Shown here in pieces: positions 63,469-64,000 of a stretch of DNA of 64,000 bases; position 1 is the first letter of the stretch, and the number at the start of each line of letters is the position of its first letter. The stretch lies in assembly GCF_012396015.1 (NCBI RefSeq), contig NZ_JAAXOQ010000012.1, positions 1-64,000 on the forward strand, in the 5' to 3' direction. The position numbers were made by a program, and so were the translations under genes. Source of the stretch: Tsukamurella spumae (GTDB lineage: Bacteria; Actinomycetota; Actinomycetes; Mycobacteriales; Mycobacteriaceae). The notes beneath the pieces were generated by a model. It did no database searches and was not told where the DNA came from. It worked only from the letters and a program-made list of their open reading frames with translations.

Positions 63469-63642
63469 CTACTTCTTGTCGGCCTTAACCTTCGGCTCTA
63501 CCAGCTTTGCAGTCACCCGCTCACCGATCTTCAGCTTCACGATTTCATTCGCTTCCGCGTCTGATACCTCGATCACCTCACCGGCTTCGTAGGTTCGCGT
63601 GCCGTCGAGCTTGACGTTCTTCTTCAGCGTTACCTTCGGCAT
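63469..63642 (-). CDS. 57-aa phage protein, Lys/Glu-rich
   Basis: Start ATG at 63642 with AAGGAGCCGAC directly before it, a strong ribosome binding site. MPKVTLKKNVKLDGTRTYEA, GEVIEVSDAEANEIVKLKIG and the end VKADKK. It follows the capsid stop by 9 nt. Small beta-type proteins of this pattern near capsid genes are common in phages (possible head decoration or completion). No catalytic motif. Confidence 0.65.
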   Translation of the reverse strand: MPKVTLKKNVKLDGTRTYEAGEVIEVSDAEANEIVKLKIGERVTAKLVEPKVKADKK

Positions 63643-63651
63643 GTCGGCTCC

Positions 63652-64000
63652 TTAAAGTACGTCCGCGATTAGGTAGTACACGTCAGTTGAGAAGATCGTC
63701 TGGGCATACTTGTCGTTGTCACGCACGAAGTGGCCTTTTGGATCTCGCTCTTCCCACTTGTCGACGTAGTTGTATCCATCCTTGACGAGCGTGTAGCCGC
63801 CGTTGACAGACATCAGCTCAGGTCGCGGAGTGATGTACGTGAAGAGCACGTTGTCGCCCCACAGATCAACTGCAGTCGGAGCGACATCAGGGTTCTCAGT
63901 ATCACCAAGGAAGCCTTGAGCTTTCGCGATCTCGATCGACTGGATCCCGTACGGCGCAAGCACGCGAAGGATCTCGTCCTTGCCGATGATGCTCGCCTGG
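63652..64000 (-). CDS. Probable major capsid protein, C-terminal part only
   Basis: 115 codons plus one base, open to the window edge. The sequence ASIIGKDEILRVLAPYGIQS, DVAPTAVDLWGDNVLFTYIT and GYNYVDKWEERDPKGHFVRD ends in TDVYYLIADVL. Position directly upstream of connector and tail genes, together with a pattern I recall from capsid proteins, suggests the major capsid protein. The N-terminal part is outside, so the fold family cannot be stated. Confidence 0.55.
   Translation of the reverse strand, partial: QASIIGKDEILRVLAPYGIQSIEIAKAQGFLGDTENPDVAPTAVDLWGDNVLFTYITPRPELMSVNGGYTLVKDGYNYVDKWEERDPKGHFVRDNDKYAQTIFSTDVYYLIADVL

Larger units (their letters stand above)
50336..64000. mobile_element. 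Prophage (siphovirus type), left 13.7 kb; continues beyond window
   Basis: A serine integrase at the edge is followed by a complete tail module and lysis genes, all on the minus strand, reading from the capsid end at 64000 down to the terminator at 52472. Base composition is lower in GC than the host and codon use more mixed. The host-typical 9-mer CGACGGTGC occurs once here, against about 41 times in the preceding 50 kb. Head assembly, terminase, replication and immunity genes should follow to the right. No broken gene was seen in the visible part. Confidence 0.95.

Noticed and set aside
1-64000. tRNA genes, rRNA genes or CRISPR arrays
   Set aside because: No cloverleaf with the GTTCGAATC-type arm and no regularly spaced repeat set was found by reading either strand.

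Overview
The window is chromosomal DNA of a high-GC actinobacterium of the mycolic-acid group (Mycobacteriales/Corynebacteriales), ending in the left part of an integrated prophage. Evidence: mycothione reductase, Lsr2, a PBP lipoprotein, many GTG starts, and a gene order that follows from memory the M. tuberculosis block efpA-cysG-cobB-cobO-chelatase-elaA-mqo-hydrolase-mtr, then map-PBP-SDR-GNAT-ispG-rip1-dxr, rlmN-cdsA-frr-pyrH-tsf-rpsB, M23 peptidase, xerC-dprA-comM. Genes inserted between these blocks argue against Mycobacterium itself. A Tsukamurella-like genus is my guess, not something the sequence proves.

Layout. 1-4.6 kb: two tandem EfpA-type drug exporters, each with a long proline-rich tail and the same operator-like box 64 nt before its start. 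4.7-10.5 kb and 16.0-17.6 kb: corrin/siroheme genes (cysG, cobB, cobO, I/D-type chelatase, cobQ). 10.5-16 kb: ElaA-type acetyltransferase, mqo, a hydrolase-mtr pair, a 33-aa cysteine-rich metallothionein-like gene, and an alpha/beta hydrolase lacking its nucleophile. 17.6-27.7 kb: map, PBP, SDR, GNAT, ispG, a damaged rip1, dxr, and a DUF952-Uma2 fusion. 27.9-39.3 kb: rlmN, membrane proteins, cdsA-frr-pyrH, a GDSL esterase, an AraC/VOC pair, an IS30-family element with a 3-bp target duplication, then tsf-rpsB. 39.4-47.6 kb: accessory and transport genes (TetR/quinone reductase with two visible operators, dicarboxylate symporter, Bcr-type MFS, M48 protease, Uma2, M23, zwf). 47.6-50.34 kb: xerC, dprA and the 3' third of comM.

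At about 50.34 kb comM is cut by a prophage that runs off the right edge. A large serine integrase points rightward. All remaining visible phage genes lie on the minus strand. From the right edge leftward they are: capsid end, small protein, connector, gp10-like, terminator-type tail protein, 50-aa protein, tail tube, chaperones G/GT with a canonical -1 slippery site, tape measure, Dit, a 135-aa virion protein, a 671-aa tail-tip protein, a fibre-like protein, two small membrane proteins flanking a Cys/His endolysin, and Lsr2. This is a siphovirus late operon. Base composition is visibly less GC-rich than in the host part.

The most noteworthy observations are: comM disruption with a phage-supplied start codon; the internal deletion in rip1; the 9-mer CGACGGTGC, counted by eye about 41 times in 50 kb of host DNA but once in the prophage; the leaderless metallothionein-like gene; and the phage-borne lsr2. 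No tRNA, rRNA or CRISPR array was recognised. No gene-free stretch exceeds 300 bases; the longest, upstream of rpsB, is described.
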